Both the position numbers and the translations under genes were made by a program. DNA of 64,000 bases from assembly GCF_022678625.1 (NCBI RefSeq), contig NZ_JALBYQ010000003.1:248001-312000 (forward strand). Direction: 5' to 3'. The notes beneath the pieces were generated by a model, which saw only the letters and a program-made list of their open reading frames with translations, was not told the DNA's origin and made no database searches. The DNA comes from Aliiroseovarius subalbicans (GTDB lineage Bacteria > Pseudomonadota > Alphaproteobacteria > Rhodobacterales > Rhodobacteraceae). This document shows positions 1 to 10,478 of this stretch, piece after piece (the first letter of the stretch is position 1; every line of letters begins with the position of its first letter).

Positions 1-2462
1 AGCGGTTCTTTGGCGAACACAGCACCGAAGCCCCAGACACCGAGGCGCGGCAACGCCGCGTGGTCGAACGCTTGGTCGAGCGCTGGAAACACACGCCCCC
101 GGATCACCCCGTGATCGTCGCGGGTTCGACTGGGTCGCGCGGCGCCACGGGGCTGTTCATGCGCGCGGTGGCTGGGCTGCCTCAGGGTGCGCTGATCTTG
201 CCGGGGTTTGATTTCGACCTGCCCTGCCCGGTCTGGTCCGCCCTTGATGACGCGATGGCCAGCGAGGACCACCCGCAATACCGCTTCGCTCACCTGATGC
301 GCGGCTTGAACGTCCGCCCAGAGGACGTCCGCCCCTGGACCGAAGACACTGCACCGAACCCGGCCCGCAACCGGCTTTTGTCCCTTGCGCTGCGCCCCGC
401 GCCAGTCACGGATCAATGGCAGACCGAAGGCGGAGCGTTTGACGGCATTGACCAGGCCACCGATCGCATGACGTTGATCGAGGCATCCTCACCCCGAGGT
501 GAGGCCAGCGCGATTGCCCTTGTCCTGCGCAAAGCCGTCGAGGACGGGCGCCGCGCCGCCCTGATCACTCCCGACCGCACGCTGACGCGGCAGGTCACCG
601 CGGCGCTGGACCGGTGGCGAATCGAACCTGACGACAGCGCCGGGCGGCCGCTGCCTCTGACCGCGCCGGGCCGGTTCCTGCGCCATGTGGCAGAGCTTTT
701 CGGGCAACGCCTGACAGCCCCCGCCTTGCTGACCCTGCTGAAACATCCGCTGACAAACACCGGCGGTGACGGGCGCGGCGATCATTTGCGGTGGACGCGC
801 GACCTTGAACTGGAACTCTTGCGCCCCGGCCTTCCGTTTCCGGGCCCCGACGACTTGACCGTCTGGTGCGAGGCCAGGCACGAAGACGACGCGCCACGTC
901 GTGACTGGGCACTTTGGATCGGGGAACTTCTGTGTGGCCACGAAGACCCTGGCAAGCGCGACCTGACCGACCACCTGTCGGAGCATCTGCGGATTGCCCG
1001 CGCTCTGGCTGCTGGGCCCGATGACAGCGGCACCGGCGAGTTGTGGGAAAAACCCGCGGGACAGGAGGCATTGCGCGTCGTGACCACGCTGGAGCGCGAA
1101 GCCGAGTTCGGCGGCCGTTTTACCCCCAGCGACTATCGCGATCTGTTCATGGCGGTGCTGAATTCCGGCGAAGCGCGCGACCCCGTGTCGCCGCATCCCG
1201 ACGTGATGATCTGGGGCACGCTTGAGGCCCGCGTACAGGGCGCCGACCTGGTGATCCTGGCCGGGCTGAACGATGGTATCTGGCCCGAGACCCCCTCGGC
1301 CGACCCGTGGATGAACCGCAAGATGCGCCATGATGCCGGGCTGCTTCTGCCCGAACGTCGCGTCGGCCTGTCGGCGCACGATTTCCAACAGGCGATCGCG
1401 GCGGACGAGGTCATCCTGACCCGCGCCATCCGCGATGCAGAGAGCGAAACAGTGCCGTCACGCTGGGTCAACCGGCTGACCAACCTGCTGGGTGGCATGT
1501 CGGATGAGGGCGCGGCGGCCCTTACTGCGATGCGGGCGCGGGGGCGGGACTGGCTTGATCTGGCTCAGGTGCTGGACCTGCCACCCATCGGCACGGTCCC
1601 ACCCGCCAATCGGCCGTCACCGCAGCCGCCGGTTGTGGCCCGGCCCGATCAGCTTTCTGTCACTCGCATCTCGAAGCTGATCCGCGATCCCTATTCGATC
1701 TATGCCGAGCGTATCCTGAAGCTGCGGCCGCTGGACCCGCTGAACCACCAGCCCGACGCGCCCCTGCGCGGCACCATCCTGCACCATGTTCTGGAGCGCT
1801 TCATAACCGAACGCACCGACATGGGCCGCGCGGCAGACCGTGCCCTGTTGATGCAGATCGCGGATGAGGTTCTGGCAACGGACGCCCCCTGGCCCGCCAC
1901 CCGTGCGCTGTGGAAGGCAAAACTGGCTCGTGTCGCCGACTGGTTTCTGGATCAGGAGGACGCCCGACGCAGCTGGTCGCGCAATCTGGCAAACGAGGTC
2001 CGGGCGCGGTTCACTTTTCAGGACATCGGCTTCACCCTGACCGGCTATGCCGACCGGATCGACAAGGCGCATGACGGCAGTTTGGTGATCTATGACTACA
2101 AGACTGGCGCGCCGCCCAGTGCCGAAATGCAGGAACATTTCGACAAGCAGCTTCTGCTCGAAGCAGTGATCGCCGAAGCGGGCGGGTTCGAAGGGCTCGC
2201 ACCCGAAACCGTTTCTTCGGTCGCCTATATCGGGCTGGGGTCATCGCCCAAGGAGGCCCGGGTCGATCTTGAGCCCAACAATGTGCGCGAAATCGCAGAC
2301 GAGTTCTGCGCCCTCATCCGGCGGTATCAAGACCGCGACCAAGGCTATACCTCGCGCCGCGCCGTGTATCGCATGCGTTTTGCCGGGGATCATGACCACC
2401 TGGCGCGCGCGGGCGAATGGGACGATAGCCAGGACCCCGTGCCCGAGGAGGTTGGAGAATGA
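1..2462 (+). CDS. addB: AddB, helicase-nuclease subunit (5' end outside window)
   Basis: Subunit of the AddAB double-strand-break resection complex, the alphaproteobacterial counterpart of RecBCD; it carries one of the two nuclease domains. The frame is open from the first base, so the gene begins upstream; about 820 of an expected 950-1000 residues are present. An in-frame GTG at position 60 is therefore not the real start. The C-terminal third holds the PD-(D/E)XK nuclease signature: an RGTILHHVLERF helix with the family histidine, then a VIYDYKTG strand carrying Asp and Lys. The stop overlaps the addA start by 4 nt (ATGA), which suggests translational coupling. Family assignment is confident from the nuclease motifs and from addA following it. 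Confidence 0.93.
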   Translation, partial: RFFGEHSTEAPDTEARQRRVVERLVERWKHTPPDHPVIVAGSTGSRGATGLFMRAVAGLPQGALILPGFDFDLPCPVWSALDDAMASEDHPQYRFAHLMRGLNVRPEDVRPWTEDTAPNPARNRLLSLALRPAPVTDQWQTEGGAFDGIDQATDRMTLIEASSPRGEASAIALVLRKAVEDGRRAALITPDRTLTRQVTAALDRWRIEPDDSAGRPLPLTAPGRFLRHVAELFGQRLTAPALLTLLKHPLTNTGGDGRGDHLRWTRDLELELLRPGLPFPGPDDLTVWCEARHEDDAPRRDWALWIGELLCGHEDPGKRDLTDHLSEHLRIARALAAGPDDSGTGELWEKPAGQEALRVVTTLEREAEFGGRFTPSDYRDLFMAVLNSGEARDPVSPHPDVMIWGTLEARVQGADLVILAGLNDGIWPETPSADPWMNRKMRHDAGLLLPERRVGLSAHDFQQAIAADEVILTRAIRDAESETVPSRWVNRLTNLLGGMSDEGAAALTAMRARGRDWLDLAQVLDLPPIGTVPPANRPSPQPPVVARPDQLSVTRISKLIRDPYSIYAERILKLRPLDPLNHQPDAPLRGTILHHVLERFITERTDMGRAADRALLMQIADEVLATDAPWPATRALWKAKLARVADWFLDQEDARRSWSRNLANEVRARFTFQDIGFTLTGYADRIDKAHDGSLVIYDYKTGAPPSAEMQEHFDKQLLLEAVIAEAGGFEGLAPETVSSVAYIGLGSSPKEARVDLEPNNVREIADEFCALIRRYQDRDQGYTSRRAVYRMRFAGDHDHLARAGEWDDSQDPVPEEVGE

Positions 2463-5400
2463 CCGCCCCCACCGCCGCAAGTCAGCGCCAGATCGACGCC
2501 GCAAGCCCGCAGACAAGCACCTGGCTGGCCGCCAATGCGGGATCCGGCAAAACCCGCGTTCTGACCGACCGCGTGGCACGGCTTTTGCTGGGTGGAGTGT
2601 CACCGCAAAACATCCTGTGCCTGACCTATACCAAGGCCGCCGCCAGTGAGATGCAGAACCGTCTGTTCGCCCGGCTCGGCGACTGGGCGATGAAGGACGA
2701 CGACGCCTTGCACGCCGCGCTGGCGGAACTTGGCGTTGAGGAAACCGACGACCTGCCGCGCGCGCGTCGCCTGTTCGCCCGTGCCATCGAAACGCCGGGT
2801 GGGTTGAAGATCCAGACGATCCACTCGTTCTGCTCATCGCTCCTGCGCCGCTTCCCGCTTGAGGCCGGCGTGTCCCCGCAATTCACCGAAATGGACGAAC
2901 GCGCGGCCAAGATTCTGCAAGGCGAGATCGTCGAACAGATGGCGGACGGCCCTGACCGGGCGCTGGTCGACACATTGGCGTCGTTTTATACCGGCGAGGA
3001 TTTCTCGGCCCTGACCGCGCAAATCGCCGATAACCGGCTATCGTTCTCCGCGCCTGGTGACGCAGGCGAAATCTGGTCCTGGTTCGACCTTGCGCCCGGA
3101 TTTGACGAAGGCGCCGCGGTTGCGATGGCCTTTGACGGGCAGGAGCAGGCGCTGATCAAACAAGCTGGCCCGATCCTGGCGCAGCAAAGCCCAACGATGG
3201 TGACCCTGGCGCAGGGGTTGGCCGAGCTGAACCTGAGCCAGCCGGACCGCATAACGCTCGACACGCTATTTAACCTGTTTCTCCGCAAAGCCGACAACGT
3301 GCCCAAAACCGGCTCGGTTCCGACCAAGAAAGGGCAAGAAGCCCTAGGTCCACTCCTGGCCCCCTTCCATGCCTTCATGGAGCGGGTTGGTGCCGCAAAG
3401 TCGGCTTTAAACAGTCTCTATTCCGCCGAAAAAACACTTGCGCTACACCGCTTTGCCCATCGTTTCGTGGCCCAGTATGAGGATCGGAAACAGGACCGAG
3501 GCTGGCTGGACTTCGACGACCTGATCCAGAAGGCCGGTCAGCTTTTGACCGACCCGGCGGTTGCGGGCTGGGTGCTGTATCGTCTTGACGGCGGCATCGA
3601 TCACATTCTGGTCGACGAAGCGCAAGACACCAGCCCCGCGCAATGGAGGGTGATCGACCGGCTCGCGGCCGAGTTTACCAGTGGCGAAGGTGCCAAATCC
3701 GATATTGAGCGCACGATCTTTGTCGTGGGTGACCCCAAACAGTCGATCTATTCATTTCAGGGCGCCGACCCTTCCGAGTTCTCCCGCATGCGCGATCATT
3801 TCGACGACGGCTTGCGGCAAGTCCAGCAGCCGTTTCAAAGCATGCAACTGGAATACTCCTTCCGCTCGTCCCCAGCGATTCTCGCGCTTGTCGACATGAC
3901 CCTGCACGGGCACGACGGGCTGGGGGACAGCTTCAAGCATCGCGCCTTTTTCGGGGACAAACCCGGGCGCGTCGATCTGTGGCCGGCCCGTGAAAAAGTC
4001 ACCCATGACGAAACCCGGAACTGGTATGATCCGGTCGATCAACCAACACCCGAGGATCACAACGTAAGTCTTGCGCGCGAAATTGCACAAGATATCGCCG
4101 ACAAACTGGAAGCAGGCTCTATTTCGCCTGAAAACAAGGGGCCGCGCCGGATTGAACCCGGCGATATCATGGTGCTTGTACGCCGCCGGTCCCCCCTGTT
4201 CTTCGAAATCATACGCGCCTGCAAGGAGCGTGGACTTCCAATTGCCGGGGCCGATCTGCTTCGTATTGGTGGCGAACTGGCGGTGAAGGATCTGATTGCG
4301 CTGCTTACCTTCTTGGCCACGCCAGAAGACAGCCTGTCACTTGCCGCTGCGCTGAAATCCCCCTTGTTTGGTTGGGGCGAGGGCGACTTGTATGACCTGG
4401 CCCAGGGCCGCGAGAACAAGTTTCTGTGGCGCGAGCTGGCTGACAAGGTTGAGGCCTTCCCGGAAACGGTGAGCATCCTGCACGACCTGCGCAATGCGGC
4501 AGATTTTCTGCGCCCCTATGACCTTCTGGAGCGCATTCTGACCCGCCATCGCGGGCGATGGAACCTGTTGGCCCGTCTTGGGCCCGAGGCCGAAGACGGT
4601 GTTGATGCCCTGCTGTCCCAGGCGCTCGCCTTCGAACGTATGCAAGTGCCCAGCCTGACCGGGTTCCTGATGTGGCTTGAGGCCGAGGACGTGAAGATCA
4701 AGCGTCAGGTTGATCAGGCGTCGAACCAGATCCGGGTGATGACCATCCACGGCTCAAAGGGGCTTGAGGCACCGATCGTTTATTTGCCCGACACGACCAA
4801 GCCACGGCACGGAAATCGCAGCGAGCTGGTCCGGATCGAGGGTGGCAATCTGGTCTGGAAGCCGCCGTCGGCAATGTCCCCGCCGGCTGTGCGCAGCGCA
4901 CTGGATGAAATCAAGACACGTGATCATGAGGAATGGACCCGGCTGCTTTACGTGGCCATGACGCGGGCCGAACAATGGCTGATTGTCACCGCGGCGGGGG
5001 ATGTCGGCGAAGACGGGGACAGCTGGTATCGCATGGTCGAAACCGGGTTGAAAAGGGCCGGGGCCGTGACCCTTGACGCGCCCTCCGGCGAAGGGTTGCG
5101 ATATGAGGTCGGAGAATGGCCCAGCGCGCCGAAAGAGGCGGCCACGAGGGACGTCAACCAGGCTCCAATCCTGCCCGATTGGGCGCAGACGCAGGCAAGA
5201 ACGCCCAAGGAAGATCAGCAAAAGCCCCTGTCGCCATCGGCCCTGGGCGGTGCGAAAATCATCGGGGGGGACGACGGTGCGACCACCGCAGAGGTCGCCA
5301 TGAGGCGCGGCTCGCACATTCATGCGCTTCTTGAACATTTGCCCGCGCATTCCCGCGATCATTGGGCCGCGCGAGCCAAAGACCTTTTGACCACCGGAGA

Positions 5401-5824
5401 GGACCCGGCCACGCCCGACGAGATCGCCGAAGCGCTGGATGAGGCGAGAGGCGTGCTCACCTCCCCGGACCTGGCCCACTTGTTTCACCCTGAAACCCTT
5501 GCCGAGGTTGATGTGACTGCAGCCATCCCGACGCTGGGCGACCGGCGGCTTCACGGGGCGATCGACCGGCTGGTCGTGACCGACGACCACATCCTGGCAG
5601 TGGATTTCAAGACCAATGCCACGGTTCCGACCCGGCCAGATCAGACCCCAGAAGGGCTTTTACGCCAGATGGGGGCCTATCTGGCCGCGCTTGAACAGAT
5701 CTATCCGACCCGGAAGATCCGCACCGCGATCCTGTGGACTCGCACGGCAGAACTCATGCACTTACCCAACGATCTTGTGATGTGCGCGTTTGGTCGCCTT
5801 GACGATCCCGACGCCGGTTCATAG
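2459..5824 (+). CDS. addA: AddA, UvrD-type helicase-nuclease subunit
   Basis: Helicase/nuclease subunit of AddAB; it unwinds and resects double-strand breaks to load RecA. 1121 residues, normal for the family. Visible motifs: Walker [17 protein letters not shown] near residue 25, helicase motif [17 protein letters not shown] near 385, motif III region [15 protein letters not shown] near 425, a late superfamily 1 motif [12 protein letters not shown] near 760, and a C-terminal RecB-type nuclease with [13 protein letters not shown] and ILAVDFKTN. It starts inside the addB stop, so the two subunits are made from one transcript. Thioredoxin follows 38 nt downstream. Nothing is odd in length or composition. 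Confidence 0.97.
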   Translation: MTAPTAASQRQIDAASPQTSTWLAANAGSGKTRVLTDRVARLLLGGVSPQNILCLTYTKAAASEMQNRLFARLGDWAMKDDDALHAALAELGVEETDDLPRARRLFARAIETPGGLKIQTIHSFCSSLLRRFPLEAGVSPQFTEMDERAAKILQGEIVEQMADGPDRALVDTLASFYTGEDFSALTAQIADNRLSFSAPGDAGEIWSWFDLAPGFDEGAAVAMAFDGQEQALIKQAGPILAQQSPTMVTLAQGLAELNLSQPDRITLDTLFNLFLRKADNVPKTGSVPTKKGQEALGPLLAPFHAFMERVGAAKSALNSLYSAEKTLALHRFAHRFVAQYEDRKQDRGWLDFDDLIQKAGQLLTDPAVAGWVLYRLDGGIDHILVDEAQDTSPAQWRVIDRLAAEFTSGEGAKSDIERTIFVVGDPKQSIYSFQGADPSEFSRMRDHFDDGLRQVQQPFQSMQLEYSFRSSPAILALVDMTLHGHDGLGDSFKHRAFFGDKPGRVDLWPAREKVTHDETRNWYDPVDQPTPEDHNVSLAREIAQDIADKLEAGSISPENKGPRRIEPGDIMVLVRRRSPLFFEIIRACKERGLPIAGADLLRIGGELAVKDLIALLTFLATPEDSLSLAAALKSPLFGWGEGDLYDLAQGRENKFLWRELADKVEAFPETVSILHDLRNAADFLRPYDLLERILTRHRGRWNLLARLGPEAEDGVDALLSQALAFERMQVPSLTGFLMWLEAEDVKIKRQVDQASNQIRVMTIHGSKGLEAPIVYLPDTTKPRHGNRSELVRIEGGNLVWKPPSAMSPPAVRSALDEIKTRDHEEWTRLLYVAMTRAEQWLIVTAAGDVGEDGDSWYRMVETGLKRAGAVTLDAPSGEGLRYEVGEWPSAPKEAATRDVNQAPILPDWAQTQARTPKEDQQKPLSPSALGGAKIIGGDDGATTAEVAMRRGSHIHALLEHLPAHSRDHWAARAKDLLTTGEDPATPDEIAEALDEARGVLTSPDLAHLFHPETLAEVDVTAAIPTLGDRRLHGAIDRLVVTDDHILAVDFKTNATVPTRPDQTPEGLLRQMGAYLAALEQIYPTRKIRTAILWTRTAELMHLPNDLVMCAFGRLDDPDAGS

Positions 5825-5862
5825 GTTCACCACCAACACATAATTCCCTAGGAGCACAAGAT

Positions 5863-6183
5863 ATGGCAACTGTCGCAGTCACAGACGCAACCTTTGACGA
5901 AGAAGTCCGCAACTCGTCCATCCCCGTCGTGGTGGATTTTTGGGCCGAATGGTGTGGGCCCTGCAAGCAGATCGGCCCAGCGCTGGAAGAGCTTTCCGCA
6001 GAATATGACGGCAAAATCAAGATCGTGAAGGTCAATGTCGACGAGAACCCGAACTCCCCCGCCCAAATGGGTGTGCGCGGCATTCCCGCCCTGTTCCTGT
6101 TCAAGGACGGCCAGGTCGTGTCGAACAAGATCGGTGCCGCACCCAAGGCCGCACTTCAGGGTTGGATCGACGAAGCAATCTGA
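5863..6183 (+). CDS. trxA: Thioredoxin
   Basis: Cytoplasmic thiol-disulfide reductant for ribonucleotide reductase, peroxiredoxins and other targets. 106 residues with the WCGPC active site (Cys31, Cys34) and the conserved cis-proline region in [12 protein letters not shown]. The ATG is preceded by TAGGAG with a suitable spacer. It lies 38 nt after addA on the same strand and is followed 17 nt after its stop by a strong intrinsic terminator, so the transcription unit ends here. Confidence 0.97.
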   Translation: MATVAVTDATFDEEVRNSSIPVVVDFWAEWCGPCKQIGPALEELSAEYDGKIKIVKVNVDENPNSPAQMGVRGIPALFLFKDGQVVSNKIGAAPKAALQGWIDEAI

Positions 6184-6200
6184 TCTTTCCCCAGGCGAAC

Positions 6201-6236
6201 AAAAAAAACCCCGCTCGAATGAGCGGGGTTTTTTTG
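6201..6236. terminator. Bidirectional intrinsic terminator after trxA
   Basis: An 8-bp perfect stem CCCCGCTC/GAGCGGGG closes a GAAT loop, with eight A on the left and seven T on the right. It can end transcription of trxA on the plus strand and of the convergent L,D-transpeptidase (stop at 6253) on the minus strand. Confidence 0.93.
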
Positions 6237-6252
6237 TTTCAGCCTGTATCGC

Positions 6253-6855
6253 TCAGATCAAGAGGACCTGTGTGCCGTGTTTGGTCAGCCCGTACAACTC
6301 TTCGATATGTTCGTTGTAAAGACCAATGCAGCCGTTCGACGACCGACGCCCGATCTTGCGCGTGTCGTGCGTGCCGTGGATGCGATAATACTTCCACGAC
6401 AGATACAGGGCATGCGTTCCCAGGGGGTTATCGGGGCCGGGCGGGATATAGCTGGGCCATTCCGGATTGCGAACGCGCATCGCCGGGGTCGGCGACCAAC
6501 TGGGCCCTTCGACCTTGCGAATGATCGAGGTGCGGCCGCGACGGGTCAGGTCCTCGGTCAGCGGCACGGAGGACGGATAGAGCTTGTAAATCGCCTCATC
6601 CTCGGACCAGAAATGAAGCGCCCGCGACGTCGTATCGACCAGAATTGCACCGTTTTTCAGGCTGCTGAAATAGGGGCGCCATTCCAGCGAGCGGAAGCTG
6701 GAGATGTTACGGCGCACCGTTTCCGTCACCTCTTCCTCAATCTCAGTCGAATCCTCGGTCTGCGCCAAGGCTGGCATGGTCAGACCGCCAGCGGCAGCTA
6801 GCGTCGTCCCAAGGAACACGCGGCGGTTAAACTTGTCTTGATCGTCCTGCGACAT
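6253..6855 (-). CDS. L,D-transpeptidase (YkuD), Tat-exported
   Basis: Periplasmic peptidoglycan-modifying enzyme of the YkuD family; members form 3-3 cross-links or attach proteins to meso-diaminopimelate. 200 residues. The N-terminus has a twin-arginine motif NRRVFLGTTLAAAGG followed by a hydrophobic stretch and an ALAQ cleavage site, suggesting Tat export. The catalytic block is IHGTHD, then SSNGCIGLYN, with the nucleophilic Cys near residue 173. A second YkuD gene and a CAP-domain lipoprotein gene are the next two genes. Which reaction it catalyses cannot be told from sequence alone. Confidence 0.92.
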   Translation of the reverse strand: MSQDDQDKFNRRVFLGTTLAAAGGLTMPALAQTEDSTEIEEEVTETVRRNISSFRSLEWRPYFSSLKNGAILVDTTSRALHFWSEDEAIYKLYPSSVPLTEDLTRRGRTSIIRKVEGPSWSPTPAMRVRNPEWPSYIPPGPDNPLGTHALYLSWKYYRIHGTHDTRKIGRRSSNGCIGLYNEHIEELYGLTKHGTQVLLI

Positions 6856-7022
6856 CTCGCATCTCCGGAACCAGGAAATTCAATAAACCGTTATATATGA
6901 CCCGAAAGTCGCAGTCGCAAATCAAACAAGCGTCATTTCGCCAGAATCAACCGGTCTGGGTTTGATTGGCCACGCTTCTGTCTATAGGAATTGCTGGAAC
7001 TTGTCCTTTAGGTGAATGATCG

Positions 7023-7535
7023 ATGAAACGACTGATTTTGGTTCTGGTTGCCGCAATTATTGGCCTTTCCGCCTGCGATACGCCGACAGGAATGCCGATG
7101 GGCACAGACGGAAAACCGTTGCCCAAGCTTTACAAGATTTCATCGCGCAATGCGTCAAAAGTGCAGTTCAGCATGCTTGATTCGGTCAACGCGCTACGAC
7201 TGGCTGCCGGGGCAACCGAGGTATCGTTTGACAGCAAACTGAACGCCGCCGCCGCCACCCATGCACGCGACATGTCTGTGCAGAACCGGCCCTGGCATTT
7301 CGGGTCCGACGGGTCGTCACCTCTGGACCGTGTGGCGCGCCTTGGCTATCCGGGCATCATGCTTGGCGAAAACATCTCGGAGACCTTCGAGACCGAGCTG
7401 GAAACCTTGTCCGCCTGGATGGATCAGAAGGACACGCGCGACGTGATCCTGGATCCGCGCGCAACCAACATGGGGTTTGCATGGCATCAGGAATCGAACG
7501 GCAAGATCTGGTGGACACTGCTGATGGGCAGCTAA
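7023..7535 (+). CDS. CAP (SCP/PR1) domain lipoprotein
   Basis: 170-residue secreted protein. The signal peptide ends in LSAC, a lipobox, so it is probably membrane-anchored through Cys19. The CAP domain follows: VNALRLAAG helix, ATHARDMS, then HFGSDGSSPLDRV and the GENI signature near residue 120, ending WTLLMGS. Bacterial CAP proteins are secreted and mostly uncharacterised; some bind metals or peptidoglycan-related ligands. It sits between two YkuD genes, which hints at an envelope role, but that is inference. A 167-bp divergent promoter region separates it from the upstream YkuD gene. Confidence 0.88.
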   Translation: MKRLILVLVAAIIGLSACDTPTGMPMGTDGKPLPKLYKISSRNASKVQFSMLDSVNALRLAAGATEVSFDSKLNAAAATHARDMSVQNRPWHFGSDGSSPLDRVARLGYPGIMLGENISETFETELETLSAWMDQKDTRDVILDPRATNMGFAWHQESNGKIWWTLLMGS

Positions 7536-7542
7536 GTCTGCC

Positions 7543-8067
7543 TCAAGGATAGATATCGATCGGCGTGCCGGTGCGCACCATCGCGTAAATCGTTTCGATC
7601 TCTCTGTTTTCCACAGCGATACAACCGGCCGTCCAATCGGGTCCTTTCGGGTCAATCGGCCGACGTCCCCCGTGGATGAAAATATCGCCCCCGGCGCTGC
7701 GACCTTTTGACGATGCAATCGCACGGTCCTGCGGGTTGGGATAGGATATGCCCAGGCTGCGGTGAAACAGGCTGTTGGGATTGCGGCGGTCGATGTAATA
7801 TCGGCCTTCCGGCGTGCGCCCATCGCCCTCAAAGCTCTTGTCGCCCTCTGGCGCAAACCCCAATTCCACATCGTAGGATTTAATCGCGGTGTTACCGTGC
7901 ATGAGGAAAAGCTTGCGCTCTTCTTTCAGCACAATGACGCGGGTGACCGCGGGGCCACGATAGGTTTTTGAGGTTGAGCAAGATGCCAGGCCCAAAAGCC
8001 CGACCACCGCCACCATCATAACAAGGATGCGCATACTGCTGCCCGATCGTTTGTTTTTTTGGGTCAT
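7543..8067 (-). CDS. L,D-transpeptidase (YkuD), lipoprotein
   Basis: Second YkuD enzyme in this cluster, about 174 residues, with a lipobox GLASC after one hydrophobic segment, so it is likely anchored in the periplasm. Catalytic block: IFIHGGRR, then WTAGCIAVEN with the nucleophilic Cys. The start is uncertain: I chose the ATG at 8067, which gives a basic n-region; an ATG at 8034 would still leave an intact signal peptide. Neither has a good Shine-Dalgarno. It lies 42 nt downstream of the RNA methyltransferase gene on the same strand and may belong to that operon. It converges on the CAP-domain gene with a 7-nt gap. Confidence 0.88.
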   Translation of the reverse strand: MTQKNKRSGSSMRILVMMVAVVGLLGLASCSTSKTYRGPAVTRVIVLKEERKLFLMHGNTAIKSYDVELGFAPEGDKSFEGDGRTPEGRYYIDRRNPNSLFHRSLGISYPNPQDRAIASSKGRSAGGDIFIHGGRRPIDPKGPDWTAGCIAVENREIETIYAMVRTGTPIDIYP

Positions 8068-8109
8068 ACAGGAAACCCACGTTCTGAAAAAGCCCCCGGC
8101 GATCACGTT

Positions 8110-9324
8110 TCAGCGGGTAAGCGCCGCTGCCACTTCGACATGGGTCGACCAACGAAACTGATCAACCACCTGAACCGGGCCCAGTTTGAACCCCGCATCG
8201 CGCAATACGGCGACGTCACGGGCAAAGCTGACGGGATTGCAGGACACCATCGCCAGACGTGTGAGTTTTGAAGCCGCAATCTCGGCAATCTGAGCCTCGG
8301 CACCAGCACGAGGCGGGTCGATGATAGCCGCATCAAACCGGTTCAGCTCATCTGGCAGCAAAGGGCGGCGGAACAGATCGCGCGTTTCGGTTGAAACGTG
8401 CTTCAACCCCTGCGCCTTGCGCCAACCGGCATCCAGCGCACTCATCATGCTCTCAAGTCCCTCGACCGCGTGGACCTCACTGTCTTGGGCAACCGGAAGG
8501 GTGAACGTGCCGCAGCCGGCAAACAAATCAACGACGCGCCGCGCACCCTGAACCGCATCGCGCACGACGGTCAAAAGCGCCTGCTCTCCAGACTTCGTGG
8601 CCTGAAGGAATGCGCCAGGTGGAGGTACCACTTGCGCCTTGCCAAACAGTTGAACAGGGGCGTGGCGTTCCACGACCAATTCGCCGTCCCAGGCCAGGCG
8701 CGCCAAACCATGTTCACCCGCAAGCTGCGCCAAGCCGACCTCAAGATGTCGATCCAGTGGTTTACCACCGTTCACTGCGACATCCACACCCGCGATCGAT
8801 TGTGTGATCGTTGCGCTCATTTCACCCTTGCGCGACCCACCCAGAACCGCCAGCGCCTCAAGCGCAGGAAAACTCGCGGTCAAATCCGGGTGCAGCAAAA
8901 GGCAATCGGGAACGGCGGTCAGGACATCGGACCGTGGCGCATGAAAGCCGACCAAGGCCCCTTTCTTCGTGCGCCGCATCGACATCGTCGCCCGGCGGCG
9001 TTCATGCGGTAAAGACGTCTCTATTCCAGCCAAATCCGCCGATATCCCGTGGGCCGTCAGGGCCGCGCGCACGACATCCGATTTCCACCCGGCCACGAAA
9101 TCATCCGCCGCATGTTGCATCGCACAGCCGCCACAGGCCCTCACGTGCCGACACGGCGGCCGAACCCGGTTGGGCGACGGGGTCAAGATGCGGGGGCTGG
9201 CAATTCGATCCCCGTCCAACGTGCCCTCGATCACCTCACCTGGGAGAGTGCGCGCGGCAAAGATTGGTCCTTCGGCGATCCCGTCCCCAAGGTGGCCCAA
9301 TCGCATAATGGTCGCTTCGGTCAT
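8110..9324 (-). CDS. Class I SAM-dependent 5-methyluridine RNA methyltransferase (RlmD/TrmA-like)
   Basis: Transfers a methyl group to C5 of a uridine in rRNA or tRNA. 404 residues. The N-terminus is a TRAM-like beta barrel (HLGDGIAEGP), followed by an iron-sulfur cysteine cluster CRHVRACGGCAMQH near residues 58-70, as in RlmD/RumA. The methyltransferase core has DLFAGCGTFTLP near 270, DPPRAG near 340 and the nucleophilic Cys in VSCNP near 365. Its start overlaps the cca stop by 4 nt. The cluster favours a RlmD-type 23S rRNA enzyme, but the exact target is not decidable here. Confidence 0.9.
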   Translation of the reverse strand: MTEATIMRLGHLGDGIAEGPIFAARTLPGEVIEGTLDGDRIASPRILTPSPNRVRPPCRHVRACGGCAMQHAADDFVAGWKSDVVRAALTAHGISADLAGIETSLPHERRRATMSMRRTKKGALVGFHAPRSDVLTAVPDCLLLHPDLTASFPALEALAVLGGSRKGEMSATITQSIAGVDVAVNGGKPLDRHLEVGLAQLAGEHGLARLAWDGELVVERHAPVQLFGKAQVVPPPGAFLQATKSGEQALLTVVRDAVQGARRVVDLFAGCGTFTLPVAQDSEVHAVEGLESMMSALDAGWRKAQGLKHVSTETRDLFRRPLLPDELNRFDAAIIDPPRAGAEAQIAEIAASKLTRLAMVSCNPVSFARDVAVLRDAGFKLGPVQVVDQFRWSTHVEVAAALTR

Positions 9325-10478
9325 GACAACAAGGCCTCCCGGTCCAGGGCAAAGCCTGACTTGATCCAGCGTGATTCAATTTCGGTCAAACGCGCGCCCA
9401 GCGCAGCGCCTTGCAGGTCTGGCATCAGGTCGCGGGCGGACACCGGAAAGGTACCCTGTGCCGCTGCGCCTTGAGCAAGCGCGCGCTCCAGCGTCCCGGA
9501 AACCTGCGCATCCGACAGCGCGGCCCGCAACAGCGCGATATCCCGCGCAGCCTCGGTGCCATATCGGTATGCAAGTTCACGCGCATCACGCCCCGACCCG
9601 ATCTCTTCCAGCATCCGCGACAGGTCGCGTTCTTCTGCTTTCGACAACCGAAGTCCGTCCTTCTGATCTTCTCCGCCCAGACACGCCAGTCGCCGCATTG
9701 CGGACGGGGCAACGCCATTGGCTTGCTCCACATGGATCAGGATCGGGAGAAACTGCGCGTCTGCCCCTGCCAAAACCTGGGCCAGAACACCGCTTTTCGC
9801 CATGGAAGCTACCGATTGCGCAGGGTTAGGCGCAGCCAACAGCCGCTTCATCTCGGCGCCAACCCTTTCGCGCGAAAGCGTCTCTATTCCGGCCGAATGT
9901 GCCGCAACTGCCGCCAAGCCATCCGCATCCAGACCGCCCTCTGGATCGCCATACCAGGCGTGAAACCGGAAGAACCGAAGAATGCGCAGGTAATCCTCGC
10001 GGATACGCTGTTCTGCATCATCAATGAACCGCACCCGCCGCGCCGATAGGTCAGGCAGGCCCTTCAGCGGATCAACCACCGTGCCATCGGGGCGGGCATA
10101 TAGCGCGTTCATGGTGAAATCACGCCGATGCGCGTCATCTTCGACACGGCTGGCAAACGCGACCGTCGCACGTCGGCCATCGGTTTCGACATCCTTGCGA
10201 AAGGTCGTGACTTCAAACGGGTGGTGATCGACAACCACAGTGACCGTGCCGTGGTCATAGCCTGTCGGAACCGGCTTGAACCCAGCCTGCGTCGCAAGCT
10301 CGATGACCTGGTCCGGCGTCGCGTCCGTGGTCAGGTCGATGTCCGCGATCGGCGCGCCCAACAGTTCGTTCCGCACGCAACCCCCGACGAACAGCGCCTG
10401 ATGACCTGCATCGGTCAACATTGCACAAACGGCCTGCGCCTGCGGTTGGATCAGCCAGTCCGAGGCGATCTTCGTCAT
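9321..10478 (-). CDS. cca: CCA tRNA nucleotidyltransferase / poly(A) polymerase family
   Basis: Adds or repairs the 3' CCA of tRNAs. 385 residues. The class II nucleotidyltransferase head is clear: FVGGCVRNELLG near residue 32 and the metal-binding DIDLTTDATP near 47. A FRFHAWYG segment near 172 lies in the neck. The gene overlaps both neighbours by 4 nt (nudix upstream, RNA methyltransferase downstream), so the four genes from hslO onward form one tightly coupled operon. Some alphaproteobacterial relatives are annotated pcnB, but in this family CCA addition is the usual role. Confidence 0.92.
   Translation of the reverse strand: MTKIASDWLIQPQAQAVCAMLTDAGHQALFVGGCVRNELLGAPIADIDLTTDATPDQVIELATQAGFKPVPTGYDHGTVTVVVDHHPFEVTTFRKDVETDGRRATVAFASRVEDDAHRRDFTMNALYARPDGTVVDPLKGLPDLSARRVRFIDDAEQRIREDYLRILRFFRFHAWYGDPEGGLDADGLAAVAAHSAGIETLSRERVGAEMKRLLAAPNPAQSVASMAKSGVLAQVLAGADAQFLPILIHVEQANGVAPSAMRRLACLGGEDQKDGLRLSKAEERDLSRMLEEIGSGRDARELAYRYGTEAARDIALLRAALSDAQVSGTLERALAQGAAAQGTFPVSARDLMPDLQGAALGARLTEIESRWIKSGFALDREALLS

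Noticed and set aside
489-1388. 299-codon minus-strand open frame inside addB
   Set aside because: It is opposite a clear AddB coding frame, has no Shine-Dalgarno and no recognisable protein motif.
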